Notes: generated from the letters alone by a model not told the origin. A stretch of 64,000 bases of DNA from JAAFIW01 sp031414805 (GCA_031414805.1 JANOQJ010000008.1:49188-113187), one strand, 5' to 3'; positions 16,496 to 25,243 are shown, counted from the first letter of the stretch. A program made the numbers and translations.

Positions 16496-16834
16496 ATGAA
16501 ACAAATCACCGCCATCCTCAAACCCTTCAAGCTCGAAGAAGTCCGCGAAGCCCTGGCCGACTGCGGCGTCACCGGCCTCACGGTCACCGAAGTCAAAGGC
16601 TTTGGCCGCCAGAAAGGCCACACCGAGCTGTACCGGGGCGCGGAATACGTGGTGGACTTTTTGCCCAAGGTGAAAGTGGAAGTGGTGGTCAAGACCAGCG
16701 ACGTAGACCGCTGCGTGGAAGCCATCATCAAAGCGGCTCGTACCGGGAAAATTGGCGACGGCAAGATTTTTGTGACGGCGGTGGAGCAGGTCGTGCGCAT
16801 TCGCACGGGGGAGCAGGACGAGGCGGCGGTTTAG
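16496..16834 (+). CDS. glnB: nitrogen regulatory protein P-II
   Basis: The 112-residue trimeric signal protein integrates 2-oxoglutarate, ATP/ADP and glutamine status. It starts MKQITAILKPFKLEEVR. The T-loop carries the uridylylation site Y51 in HTELYRGAEYVVDF. The C-terminal signature is TGKIGDGKIFVTAVEQVVRIRTGE. Location directly after nadE supports GlnB rather than the amtB-linked GlnK. Confidence 0.93.
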   Translation: MKQITAILKPFKLEEVREALADCGVTGLTVTEVKGFGRQKGHTELYRGAEYVVDFLPKVKVEVVVKTSDVDRCVEAIIKAARTGKIGDGKIFVTAVEQVVRIRTGEQDEAAV

Positions 16835-16873
16835 TCGACATATCAGCTCGCCCCCACGATCAGTAGCGTTTTC

Positions 16874-17101
16874 ATGAACTACAACAGCCAAGCCTTGCCC
16901 ATTCCGCAGAAGTTTCTGGTTTCAACCAGTCGGGTAGAAACCTCACGCAACAGTGCTGGCGATCCGGTGCTCCACGCCATTCCCGCTGACCCGGGCGCTG
17001 CTTTGCTGAACGCGTTGGATGGTTTTGACGATGACGTCGCTAGCTTGCTCGAAGACACGCGAAAGGACCCGATGCCGATGCAACAGCGAGAGGCGCTTTA
17101 G
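16874..17101 (+). pseudogene. degraded VapB-type antitoxin, no toxin partner
   Basis: The 75-residue frame resembles AbrB-fold VapB antitoxins: SQALPIPQKFLVSTSRVE corresponds to the usual SQAVRIPKEFR swapped-hairpin region, followed by GDPVLHAIPADPGAALLNAL and the toxin-binding tail DGFDDDVASLLED with PMQQREAL. The first strand and the G-R/N-S-Q region are eroded. No VapC-like PIN frame follows; the next 70 bases show nothing protein-like before a repeat. It is best read as an orphan, decaying antitoxin. Confidence 0.55.
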
Positions 17102-17177
17102 CTTGCGCAGGGCGGCACGCTTGTGTCATGAACCGAGATTGTCCATTAGACGACCCTTCGTAGCGCGGGGGCAGTTT

Positions 17178-17324
17178 TTGAACGCAGAGGACGCGAAGGT
17201 TTCGCAGAGGACGCAAAAGGAGTCATGGAAAAAATGAATGCAAAAAGGATTCAGTCGAAAAATGAAGATTGTTATGGCTGTTCCTCTGCGCACTCTGCGT
17301 AACCTTCGCGTCCTCTGCGTTCAA
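17178..17324. repeat. long inverted repeat of the GAACGCAGAGGACGC family, copy A
   Basis: Left arm from 17178 (TTGAACGCAGAGGACGC...) and right arm to 17324 (...GCGTCCTCTGCGTTCAA) are near-perfect inverses of about 40 bases. Together with flanks this fills the 411-base gap 17102-17512, in which no gene is seen. Related copies lie at 46200 and 52010. Confidence 0.85.
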
Positions 17325-17473
17325 AATTCGCTCGGCCTGGGGCATATACGACGTGTTCACCGTGCGCCCCACGAATGCGCGAACCGACTCGCAACTCGCC
17401 TCGCCGTGCACTCGCGTCCTAATGAACAATCTCGGATGAATTCAATTTGGCATCTGCAAAGTGGCGCATCGAA

Positions 17474-17483
17474 TGTGTACACA
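17474..17483. promoter_or_regulatory. TGTGTACACA palindrome, likely antitoxin operator
   Basis: A perfect ten-base palindrome 30 bases upstream of the Phd/YefM-type gene. Its centre TGTACA is the core known for YefM operators, so it probably mediates autorepression. Confidence 0.5.
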
Positions 17484-17512
17484 CAGATTCACAAAGCCGA
17501 GGGCATATTCAC

Positions 17513-17803
17513 ATGGAAACGACAAAAGTAGGCATACGCGAATTTCGCGCTGATTTGGCCGAGTACATCGCGTCGAGCACGCCGGTTGCGGTCACGCGGC
17601 ATAGTAGACAGACTGTGGGCTACTTCATCCCGACGCAGGGGCAGATGCAGGCCGATGTTGCCGCGTTGAAAAGTGCCAGCAGGACTCTGGACAGTCTGCT
17701 TGTTGCGCAGGGTGTGGATGTTGAGGCTGTGGTTGCCGACTTCAGGGCTGCACGCAGGAGAGCAAGTACACCAGCGAAGAGGCCGAAAGCCAAGGCAGCA
17801 TGA
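17513..17803 (+). CDS. Phd/YefM-family antitoxin, apparently orphan
   Basis: The 96-residue start at ATG 17513 gives the classical Phd N-terminus KVGIREFRADLAEYIASSTPVAVTRHSRQTVGYFIP, a DNA-binding dimer fold. The C-terminus is basic (ARRRASTPAKRPKAKAA). An ATGA overlap opens a 29-codon frame (17800-17889) which does not resemble a toxin and runs into the convergent ParE-like gene. So the cognate toxin seems to be lost. A TGTACA-centred palindrome upstream suggests intact autoregulation. Confidence 0.75.
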   Translation: METTKVGIREFRADLAEYIASSTPVAVTRHSRQTVGYFIPTQGQMQADVAALKSASRTLDSLLVAQGVDVEAVVADFRAARRRASTPAKRPKAKAA

Positions 17804-17857
17804 GTGGCAAGGCTGAAGCACGATTTCGTGCCTTGCGCAGGTGCAAGTTTTTAAAGC

Positions 17858-18241
17858 TCAACCATACTGACTTTGCTTGTGATGCTTGATGTTGACCAAG
17901 TATGTTTGCTCAGGCGTGACGACATACAAGATAAGGAACTGGCGATCCACATACTCCCGCACTACGGCGGCGCTTTTGGTCAAGTCGGGCATCAAGCTTT
18001 CCAGCAACTGGGCTTCTTGCTGTTGCTCGCTGGGGTTGGCATCGCGCAATTGGCTGATTTGAAACAGGCGACCGATTTCGGGGGTGCGCTCAATCAGCGG
18101 AATGATGCGTTCAAACAGATCGTCTGCCAACTTTTGCAAGCGGCTGCCAGCGTCTGGGTGCAAGGTTTGCACCGCAAAAAAGTGATCTGCTTGTGCCTGA
18201 AAAGCCAGTCGAAATGCTTGGGTAATGACAACGGGTTTCAT
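17858..18241 (-). CDS. RelE/ParE-family toxin
   Basis: The 127-residue protein follows the antitoxin at 18238 with a four-base overlap. It has the RelE/ParE layout: an N-terminal strand and long helices with acidic and hydrophobic pattern (HFFAVQTLHPDAGSRLQKL), an arginine-bearing central strand, then the closing strands REYVDRQFLILYVVTPEQT and YLVNIKHHKQSQYG. The exact target (ribosome-bound mRNA or gyrase) cannot be told. It is slightly longer than typical ParE proteins because of an inserted helical region. Confidence 0.75.
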   Translation of the reverse strand: MKPVVITQAFRLAFQAQADHFFAVQTLHPDAGSRLQKLADDLFERIIPLIERTPEIGRLFQISQLRDANPSEQQQEAQLLESLMPDLTKSAAVVREYVDRQFLILYVVTPEQTYLVNIKHHKQSQYG

Positions 18242-18546
18242 GTCCTGGCGGACGATTTCTGACGAATCAACGCATTTACTTCAGTACGAAAATCTGCGGT
18301 TGCCGTGCCTTTTTTAGCCTGTATTTCAGGCATTGCCAAGGCGAGGGCACGTAGTTGCGCCAGGTGCTGCTCCGCGCGAAAACGCTGCAATTCATCGACT
18401 TGTGCCGCTGGAACCAAGGCCACATAACCCACGCCGTTGCGGGTCAGTAGCTTGGTGGTGCCCTGACTGGCCACCTCGTCAGCCAGCTGCGTCAGGCGGC
18501 TGCGTGCCTGACTGATCGGAACAATGTCATCAAGGGCTATGTTCAT
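18238..18546 (-). CDS. Phd/YefM-family antitoxin of the ParE-like toxin
   Basis: Taken from ATG 18546 (102 residues), giving the family start DIVPISQARSRLTQLADEVA and TTKLLTRNGVGYVALVP. The C-terminal half is helical and charged, as expected for toxin binding. Its stop overlaps the toxin start. An inverted repeat TTTGCAGC-N7-GCTGCAAA lies just upstream. Confidence 0.82.
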   Translation of the reverse strand: MNIALDDIVPISQARSRLTQLADEVASQGTTKLLTRNGVGYVALVPAAQVDELQRFRAEQHLAQLRALALAMPEIQAKKGTATADFRTEVNALIRQKSSART

Positions 18547-18573
18547 AGGGCGCTCCAGAATAATAGGCAATAT

Positions 18574-18596
18574 TTTGCAGCAGTATCCGCTGCAAA
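18574..18596. promoter_or_regulatory. inverted repeat between DUF5682 gene and the toxin-antitoxin pair
   Basis: TTTGCAGC and GCTGCAAA are perfect eight-base arms around seven bases. It sits in the 57-base gap between the DUF5682 stop and the antitoxin start on the same strand. It could be an autoregulatory operator or a terminator; there is no T-run, so I favour an operator. Confidence 0.4.
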
Positions 18597-18603
18597 CCCC
18601 CGA

Positions 18604-20940
18604 TCAACCGGCTGTCAGCCCCAACATTCCACGCAGCAACGGCACCGGCAACTGTGCTCTGTCTTCATCCCAAGTGGCAACTTGCGTTTTCACCACCCCA
18701 CCCGCAGGTCTGCGCACCCGCCCCGACAAATCCCTGCGCTCCGCCGCCTCAAACGCCGCAAACGTGCGCCGAATTAATGGCAACACACGCACGAAGTTGT
18801 CGTCACTTAAGGCGCTGATCCAGCCGTCTACCAGGCCCCACACCACTTCGTCGTGCAGCAGCACGGTGGCATTGCGGTTTAAAAAGCCGTCGAGCCAGGC
18901 GGCGGCTTGTTGGGGGTCGGCGCCGGTGGAGAGGTTGCGTGCGAGCAATTGCGCGGCTGCTTCGGGGGGGAGCAGGTTGGCGTCGAGTTGCAGGCGGGCG
19001 GCTACGCCGCGAAGCAGGGACGCGGCTTGCTCCGAATTTGATAGCTGCTTGAGCGCGTTCTGCCAGGGCTGGAGCACGGTTTCGACCTTGCGCAGGGCGA
19101 TGGCGCGGTCGGCGTCCAGCAGGTTTTTACGCATCGTGTCGGCGGCGTCTTCGTCCAGGCTGATGCAGGCCAGGCTCAGGCCGATGCTGGCGCGCAGCAC
19201 GATGCGGTCAAACAGGTCGGCCAGCAGGTTGGCGTCGGTCTGGCGCACGCTGCCGTAACGCAGGGCGTTCGCCAGAGGCGGCAGCGTGGCCAGCAGTTGT
19301 GCGGCGTCGCCGGTGACAGCGGCGCGGTCGTCCAGCGCCTGGGCCACGGCGCTGACGGCGGCGGGCAGGTTGGCCAGCATCACCTGATCCATGAGTTCTG
19401 CCAGCTCAGCCAGGGAGTCAATGCTCTGAATGCGTTCTGCGGCCAGGGCGACGGCCGCTTGTTCAACGGTATTTCCCCAGCGGCTGGCGGTGATGACTTG
19501 AATAGCAAACTCGGGCTGCCACTGTAGGTTCCAGACTTCGTGGAATGTGCCTTTAGCCGAGCGGCCGGTCTGGCTCAACGTGCCCCAGGCGATGTCGAGC
19601 AGGCGCAGGCGGTGCAGCAGGCGGCTTTTGGCTAGGTCGTTTTCTTTGCGCAGGTCCAGGTCGAGCGTTTTGGCCAGGGCTTCGGGCTTGAGGCGCAGGG
19701 TTTTTTGCTGTTGATCAATGTCTTGCTGCAGCGGCACAGCGGGCACGCCCTCGGGGATGTGCCCCAGGCGGTCGCCCACGATCAGCCGTTTTTGAATCAG
19801 CGCCAGCGGCGCGGCCTCGCCATGGCACAGCACGGTGACGCAGGCTTCGTTCAACTCGTCCAGGCCCGGTGCGGGGCGGTTGCGCAGCGCGGCCACGGTT
19901 TCAGCCAGGCGCACGCCTTCAATCACGTGGGCTGACGAGCAGTCCAGGCCCTCGTCGCGCAGCAGGCGGGCCACGCGGGTGAGCCAGCCGATGGCGCGGG
20001 ATGTGTGGGCCGTGTGCTGCCACAGGTAGTCGTACCAACCGGGCGAATCGACGCCCGCGCCGTAGCCGCTGTGCGACGACAGGTGCGGGTAGCTCCAGGG
20101 CACCCAGGTAGCGGCTACTTTCAGCTTGGACAGGCCCTTGAGCAATTGCGCATCGGCTTTGACCGTTTTGCTGTTGGCAATATCGCCTTCCAGCGCAGGC
20201 ACGTGCCAGGCGCCGCAGACCACGGCGATGCGTTGGTGGCCTTGCGCCTGCGCCTGGCGGATACAGGTGCGCATGTGCGCCTCACGCAGGTTCTCGCGCT
20301 CGGCGCGCCAGCCGGTGGGCGCAGGGGCTTGCGCCCGTACTTCGCGCATGGCTTCGGCGATGGCGGTGAACAGATCGGTGCCGTCGCCCCGCTCTTCCAC
20401 CATGTGGTTCCACCAGCTCTCGCCGTCGCCGTAACCGGCGGCTTCGGCCAGCCAGCCCAGGGGGTCGGTGGCTTGGGCGCTTTCTGGGTCATCGGTATCG
20501 TTTTCGGGGTTCGCGGGCAGGGCGTTGTCGGACTTCGGTTCTGTGTCGGATTTTTCGGCTGTTTCTTCAGCCGCCAGCCGGGCTTTTTCTTCATCGTCAC
20601 GCGCCTTGCGCATCGCCATGGCGTGGGTTTGCGGCAGGTCGATGAAGCGTGTCGGCACGCTGGCGCGCACGGCCCAGCTTATGGCCTGCCACTCGGGCGA
20701 AAAGTCTGCGAGTGGGTAAAACGAGGCCAGCGTGGGCTCGGCGGGGCAGTGCACCAGCAGGGCCACCGGGGGGCGCAGCTCAGGGTCTGCGGCGTGGACC
20801 AGCAAATCGTCAGCTTCCGGTGGGCCTTCGATCAGCACGCAGTCGGGGTTCCAGGCGTTGAGTGCGGCCAGCAGGCTGCGGGCACAGCCGGGGCCGTGGT
20901 GGCGGATGCCGAAGAACTGGGTTGTCATCGGGGTGATCAT
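18604..20940 (-). CDS. DUF5682 family protein, last gene of the SWIM-MoxR operon
   Basis: About 778 residues, with a start uncertain between TTG 20946, ATG 20940 and ATG 20928 (MTTQFFGIRHHGPGCARSLL). The N-terminus FFGIRHHGPGC...VLIEGPPEADDLL is the DUF5682 signature, and an acidic low-complexity stretch lies near residues 140-180. A conserved block VVCGAWHVPAL follows, and the rest is mostly helical. The family occurs in operons with SWIM, DUF5691, MoxR ATPase and usually a VWA protein; its activity is unknown. Residues about 622-635 (PWQNALKQLSNSE) coincide with a repeat element. A toxin-antitoxin pair follows where a VWA gene would be expected. Confidence 0.85.
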   Translation of the reverse strand: MITPMTTQFFGIRHHGPGCARSLLAALNAWNPDCVLIEGPPEADDLLVHAADPELRPPVALLVHCPAEPTLASFYPLADFSPEWQAISWAVRASVPTRFIDLPQTHAMAMRKARDDEEKARLAAEETAEKSDTEPKSDNALPANPENDTDDPESAQATDPLGWLAEAAGYGDGESWWNHMVEERGDGTDLFTAIAEAMREVRAQAPAPTGWRAERENLREAHMRTCIRQAQAQGHQRIAVVCGAWHVPALEGDIANSKTVKADAQLLKGLSKLKVAATWVPWSYPHLSSHSGYGAGVDSPGWYDYLWQHTAHTSRAIGWLTRVARLLRDEGLDCSSAHVIEGVRLAETVAALRNRPAPGLDELNEACVTVLCHGEAAPLALIQKRLIVGDRLGHIPEGVPAVPLQQDIDQQQKTLRLKPEALAKTLDLDLRKENDLAKSRLLHRLRLLDIAWGTLSQTGRSAKGTFHEVWNLQWQPEFAIQVITASRWGNTVEQAAVALAAERIQSIDSLAELAELMDQVMLANLPAAVSAVAQALDDRAAVTGDAAQLLATLPPLANALRYGSVRQTDANLLADLFDRIVLRASIGLSLACISLDEDAADTMRKNLLDADRAIALRKVETVLQPWQNALKQLSNSEQAASLLRGVAARLQLDANLLPPEAAAQLLARNLSTGADPQQAAAWLDGFLNRNATVLLHDEVVWGLVDGWISALSDDNFVRVLPLIRRTFAAFEAAERRDLSGRVRRPAGGVVKTQVATWDEDRAQLPVPLLRGMLGLTAG
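19036..19074 (+). repeat. dispersed palindromic element, copy 5 (inside DUF5682 gene)
   Basis: A diverged copy: the right arm of the core is changed (CTGCTTGAGCGCG). Read in antisense, in a frame free of stops, as ALKQLSN. Confidence 0.65.
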
Positions 20941-20957
20941 GGGCAATGACGGCTTTG

Positions 20958-21110
20958 CTCCTTCCCCCGCTGGGGGAAGGTTGGGATGGGGGCATGAGCG
21001 CTACAACTATGCATTTGCGGGATCGCGCGCATGCCCCCATCCCTGCCTTCCCCCGGGAGGGGAAGGAGTAAGACAGTTGCTTCCCCCAAAGGCGGGAAGG
21101 AGCAAGTCAT
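20958..21110. repeat. MITE-like inverted repeat of CCTTCCCCC...GGGGGAAGG type
   Basis: The segment 20960-20996 (CCTTCCCCCGCTGGGGGAAGG then GGGATGGGGGCATG) is inverted at 21028-21066, with a third hairpin unit near 21082-21108. It separates the MoxR and DUF5682 genes inside an otherwise compact operon. Confidence 0.75.
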
Positions 21111-21133
21111 CACCCGCAGCACGATGTCATTCA

Positions 21134-22213
21134 TCAGTCGTGATCCCGGCACGCACGGTACAAATCTTTCCACTCCCCACGCTCTTTCACCACGGTTTCC
21201 AGGTATTCGTTCCACACCACCTGGTCTTGCACCGGGTCTTTGATGACGGCACCGATCAGGCCGGAGGCAATGTCGGCGCTGCGCAGTTGGCCGTCGCCAA
21301 AGTGGCCGGCCAGCGCCATGCCGGCGTTGATGACGGAAATGGCTTCCGCGGTGGACAGGGTGGACGTGGGCGACTTGATGCGGGTCTTGCCGTCATCGGT
21401 CTGGCCGCTGCGCAGTTCGCGGAAGATTTGCACCACACGGCGCACTTCGGCCAGTGCCGGCGGTTCGGCCGGCAGGTCCAGCGAGCGGCCAATTTCGGCG
21501 ACACGCTTGGTGACGATGCTGACCTCTTCGTCCTGGCTCGATGGCAGCGGCAGCACCACGGTGTTGAAGCGGCGCTTCAGCGCGCTAGACAGCTCGTTGA
21601 CACCCTTGTCGCGGTTGTTGGCGGTGGCAATCACGCTGAAGCCGCGGGTGGCCTGCACCTCGGTGCCCAGCTCGGGGATGGGCAGGGTTTTTTCCGACAG
21701 CACGGTGATGAGTGAATCCTGCACATCGGCAGGAATGCGGGTGAGCTCTTCAATGCGGGCGATCTTGCCCAGGCGCATGGCGTTCATCAGCGGGCTGGGC
21801 ACGAGGGCTTTTTCCGAGGGACCGTGCGCCAGCAGTTGCGCGTAGTTCCAGCCGTAGCGCAACTGCTCTTCGCTGGTGCCGGCCGTGCCTTGAATCAGCA
21901 TGGTGGAGTCGCCACTGACGGCGGCTGACAGGTGCTCCGAAACCCACGATTTGGCGGTGCCGGGCACGCCAAACAGCAGCAGCGCCCGGTCGGTCGCCAG
22001 GGTGGAGACGGCAATTTCCATCAACCGCTGGCTGCCGATGTATTTGGGCGAGACGACAAATCCGCCATCCAGCTTGCCGCCCATCAAATAAGTGACCACG
22101 CCCCAGGGCGAGAGCTTCCAGTTGGTGGGCTTTTGGCGCTGGTCCACCCGCGCAATAGCGGCCAGTTCGTCGGCAAATTGCGCTTCGGCGTGTTGTCTGA
22201 GGGTTTGGGTCAT
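21134..22213 (-). CDS. MoxR-type AAA+ ATPase
   Basis: The protein has 359 residues. Walker A is GVPGTAKS (82-89), a Walker B-like ARIEELTRIP carries the glutamates, sensor 1 is VIATANNRD and the arginine finger region is SSALKRRFN. MoxR ATPases act as chaperone-like remodelers, typically with a VWA-domain partner. Here the neighbours are SWIM and DUF5691 genes upstream and DUF5682 downstream on the same strand. No VWA protein is seen in the operon. Confidence 0.9.
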   Translation of the reverse strand: MTQTLRQHAEAQFADELAAIARVDQRQKPTNWKLSPWGVVTYLMGGKLDGGFVVSPKYIGSQRLMEIAVSTLATDRALLLFGVPGTAKSWVSEHLSAAVSGDSTMLIQGTAGTSEEQLRYGWNYAQLLAHGPSEKALVPSPLMNAMRLGKIARIEELTRIPADVQDSLITVLSEKTLPIPELGTEVQATRGFSVIATANNRDKGVNELSSALKRRFNTVVLPLPSSQDEEVSIVTKRVAEIGRSLDLPAEPPALAEVRRVVQIFRELRSGQTDDGKTRIKSPTSTLSTAEAISVINAGMALAGHFGDGQLRSADIASGLIGAVIKDPVQDQVVWNEYLETVVKERGEWKDLYRACRDHD

Positions 22214-22240
22214 GGTGGTGGTGCGTCGGTGGTGTTTAAG

Positions 22241-22296
22241 AACAAAAGTGGCTCTAGCCCTTGTAAATACTGCTCAAGCAGCTATCTTATTTATAG
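22241..22296 (-). repeat. dispersed palindromic element, copy 6
   Basis: Lies between the DUF5691 and MoxR genes. Its edge supplies the TAA stop of DUF5691 (22291-22293). Confidence 0.85.
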
Positions 22297-23841
22297 TGAT
22301 TTGGAGGGCGTTAAGGCAGCCAGGGTATGCCGCGCCGTGACGATTCGGCCCCATTCCACCGATTGCGCGGCCACGGAGGGTGTGGGGTTGACCGGTGGGG
22401 GCGCAGCGGTAATCACATCCAGTGCGGACAAGTCCAGCACGCACAGCATTTCCGGCAGCACGTGGCGCAGCGAATAGTCGTTAGCGGCTGGGTCGCCGGT
22501 CAACGCGGTGGCCATGGCTTTGGCCAGTTGCTGTGACAGGGCTGGTGACAGCACATAGTCGTCAGGGCAGGCGGCCAGGATGTTGTAGAGAAACGTGCCC
22601 AGGCTCTGCTTGCCGGTGGGCATGTTTTGCGCCCAATACAGCTCACGCTGCGCCAGCGGTAGCACGGCCAGCACGTCAGATGCATCCGTTTGCCGCCTTT
22701 GCAGCTTCCAGTTTTGTAGCAGGGCATCGGCCCACAGCGTGTGCCCGGTGGCCACGGCGGCGTCCAGCCAGCCGCGCGCCAAGGCTTGCTGCCACTCACT
22801 TTTGGCACTGGCTTTCAGCAGTTCGGCGGGTGCCAGGCCAGTGTGTTGCTGCCACCAATCCAGCGGGCACTGGCGCACCAGCTGGTACAGCCACCAGGCG
22901 CGCTCGCCTAAAGCGTCGTGCTGGGGGCGGGTGGCGTCAATGGCATGGTCTTTCCAGGCGGGGTCGGCGGCGGTGGGGGCGTCAATCACCAGTTTTTTGC
23001 TCAAGATGCCGCGTTCCATTTTCACTAGCGATGCCAGCGCGGTGGCGACCACTTGGGCATGGCGGCTGCTGGGCAGGCGGGCCAGCAGCGTGGCAGCGAC
23101 CTGGCGGACTTCTTTGCTGCGGTCTTTGATCAGTAGCGTGTCCAGCAGTGGTTCATCGGCTGCAGACAGGTTGATGGCCAGCAGAGGCACCAGGGCAGTC
23201 CGCTCGGCGGCGTTCAGCTCTTTCAATTCGGCAACCAGCTTGTCGCGGGCGGCGGCTGCGTCAGTCAGGCGCATGTGGGCAAACAGTTTGAGGCGCTGCT
23301 CGGGCGTGCCCAAGTCCCACTGTTCCTGGGCAGTCGCTTGCGCGCCGACACCGGCGGCGTAGTGCCAGGCGCTGTTTTGCAGGGCCAGCCAGCGACCCCG
23401 CTCGCCCAGTGCGTCGGTGAGCGCCGGGCGCAAGGCGATGCTGCGCCGTCCCATCTCCAGCGCGGTGGGTAGCAGCACAGGCGGCAGGCGCAGGCCGCAT
23501 GCGGACAGGCGGGTCAGGGCTTGAATTTGCAGGCGCTGCGGGCCATCCAGCAGGATGGGGCGCAGCACCGCATCAGCAAGGTGGCCTTTGGAACTGGCAG
23601 CCGAATCGGCTGGCGCTGCAGGCCACGCAGGCGCCGTGCCGCCGGGCTGGTAACCCGCACGGGCGCATACCGCCAGCACGCCGGCCATTTGCAGCAACTG
23701 GCGGGGCGGTTGGGCGGCAGACGCTGACACCTCGCCCAGCAACTGACCGATGGGCCCTGTCATGTGTGGCAAGCTCAGGCTTTGCCGCTGGGTGCCCACC
23801 AGCGCCACTTCGAGCAAACCTTGCAACGGTGAGGGGTTCAT
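22291..23841 (-). CDS. DUF5691 family protein
   Basis: The 516-residue protein is built largely of alpha-helical, leucine/alanine-rich repeats resembling HEAT-like scaffolds (EVRQVAATLLARLPSSRHAQVVA). It starts four bases inside the SWIM gene end, so the two are translationally coupled. The DUF5691 assignment rests on the operon pattern and the start LQGLLEVALVGTQRQSLSLP. It probably scaffolds the ATPase complex; no catalytic motif is visible. The stop codon falls within a repeat element. Confidence 0.8.
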   Translation of the reverse strand: MNPSPLQGLLEVALVGTQRQSLSLPHMTGPIGQLLGEVSASAAQPPRQLLQMAGVLAVCARAGYQPGGTAPAWPAAPADSAASSKGHLADAVLRPILLDGPQRLQIQALTRLSACGLRLPPVLLPTALEMGRRSIALRPALTDALGERGRWLALQNSAWHYAAGVGAQATAQEQWDLGTPEQRLKLFAHMRLTDAAAARDKLVAELKELNAAERTALVPLLAINLSAADEPLLDTLLIKDRSKEVRQVAATLLARLPSSRHAQVVATALASLVKMERGILSKKLVIDAPTAADPAWKDHAIDATRPQHDALGERAWWLYQLVRQCPLDWWQQHTGLAPAELLKASAKSEWQQALARGWLDAAVATGHTLWADALLQNWKLQRRQTDASDVLAVLPLAQRELYWAQNMPTGKQSLGTFLYNILAACPDDYVLSPALSQQLAKAMATALTGDPAANDYSLRHVLPEMLCVLDLSALDVITAAPPPVNPTPSVAAQSVEWGRIVTARHTLAALTPSKSL

Positions 23842-25166
23842 CGCAACTCTCCATTACGCCAAACCCCGTCGCTGCACCAAGCTGTCAGGGGCGTGAGCCG
23901 TTCGCCGTCCCATTCACCAAACAGGCTCACGCTGTGGCCACCGCTGTAGGCGGCCAGCAACCAGCCGGGTTCGTCGCTCAGCCTCAAGGGAACGGCGTTT
24001 TCAGCCATGTGCAGCCACCAAGCCTCGTTTTGGCAGACCGGCGTGGCACTTGCCAGCAGCACGGGCACCAATGGCAACCAGGGGTTGCCGGCATAGCGCT
24101 GAGCCATCGTCAGCCATTCGTCTGGCGCGCTGCGGGTGTGTGCGAGTGGATCTAGCTGCGCACTGCGTTGCTCGGCCACCACCGCCCGCAGCGGGCTGGC
24201 CGACGGGTAAAAACGCAAGCTCATGGCGTAGGCGCGGCCTACCAGCCAGGGGCCGTCAAAACCGGCGCCGCCATGCGAAAAATCCAGCAGCAGTGCGCGC
24301 CGCCCGCTGCGCTGTCCTTGCAGCCATACACGCCGCTCGATCACCTTGCCATCGCGCGGCTGCGTGGCCACGCCCAGCACGGTGAAATCGTCATCCAGCA
24401 GCTCGCCGCTGGCCAGCACGTCGGCTTTGTCCATTGCCCAGCCCAGGGTGGTTTTCAGGTCGGCCTGCACCGGCGCGGGCAAGGCCTCGCGCTGGGCCAC
24501 CGCGTCGGCCACCAGTTGCAAAGTGCCGAAGGTGCGCAGCACCCGCTCGGGCCAGTTGGGCGCAGAGCCAACCGCCTCGCCCGCGTCTTTCAAGCGTTGC
24601 GACAGGCCGGGTGTCTGCGCATCGACCAGCCGCGCCGCCATGGTTTGAAAACCCTCGCGCTGTTCCTGGCTGAGGGTGGCGATGCCGCGCTCGATGTGGT
24701 CCGCCATCCACAGTTGCAGCTGATCCAAACCCGCCTGCATGGTCTGCCAGCGACGCGACTCCCGCTTTTCCACCTGCTCTGCGCTGGGCGGCGGGGCGCT
24801 GGCTTTCTCCACGGCCTTTTGCTCGGCCTTTTCCTGCTTTTGGGTGCGGGAAGCCAGCCATTCGGTTACCCAGGCCGGTGCGTCGGTGGCTTTGAACAGG
24901 GCCGGTTCGTTGCAGCGGATCAACAACAAAGCCAGGCCGTGTTTGCAAGGAAACTTGCGGCTGGGGCAACTGCAGCGAAACGCAGGGCCAGCCAGGTCAA
25001 CCTGCGTTTGGTAGGGCTTGCTGCCGCTGCCCTGGCACTCGCCCCACACCGCCAGCTCGTTGGCCCCCAGCGTGGGCCATTTGCTGGCGGACGTTAATCC
25101 CCGCGCGGCCTTGGCAGAGGCATCGTCGGGCGACAGTGACAAAACGGCGTCGGTTGTGAATTCCAT
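23838..25166 (-). CDS. SWIM zinc-finger protein
   Basis: Start set at ATG 25166 (442 residues, MEFTTDAVLSLSPDDASAKA); the open frame continues further up but is not protein-like and runs toward the divergent hydroxylase gene. The SWIM motif C-x-C-x6-C-x-H is at C65, C67, C74 and H76 (FRCSCPSRKFPCKHGLALL). An acidic/basic coiled segment follows (about 110-145). SWIM fingers bind DNA or protein. First gene of the four-gene unit SWIM-DUF5691-MoxR-DUF5682. Confidence 0.88.
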   Translation of the reverse strand: MEFTTDAVLSLSPDDASAKAARGLTSASKWPTLGANELAVWGECQGSGSKPYQTQVDLAGPAFRCSCPSRKFPCKHGLALLLIRCNEPALFKATDAPAWVTEWLASRTQKQEKAEQKAVEKASAPPPSAEQVEKRESRRWQTMQAGLDQLQLWMADHIERGIATLSQEQREGFQTMAARLVDAQTPGLSQRLKDAGEAVGSAPNWPERVLRTFGTLQLVADAVAQREALPAPVQADLKTTLGWAMDKADVLASGELLDDDFTVLGVATQPRDGKVIERRVWLQGQRSGRRALLLDFSHGGAGFDGPWLVGRAYAMSLRFYPSASPLRAVVAEQRSAQLDPLAHTRSAPDEWLTMAQRYAGNPWLPLVPVLLASATPVCQNEAWWLHMAENAVPLRLSDEPGWLLAAYSGGHSVSLFGEWDGERLTPLTAWCSDGVWRNGELR

Positions 25167-25243
25167 CGGCGGGGAATGTAACCCGTGTTGATGAAGCGCT
25201 TTCCTGGATTGACGGGCACGCGCCACTTGCGTCCAATGGCGAG

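Noticed and set aside
20005..20949. 314-codon plus-strand frame
   Set aside because: It is antisense to the DUF5682 gene, has no domain pattern and is explained by the high GC content of the opposite frame.
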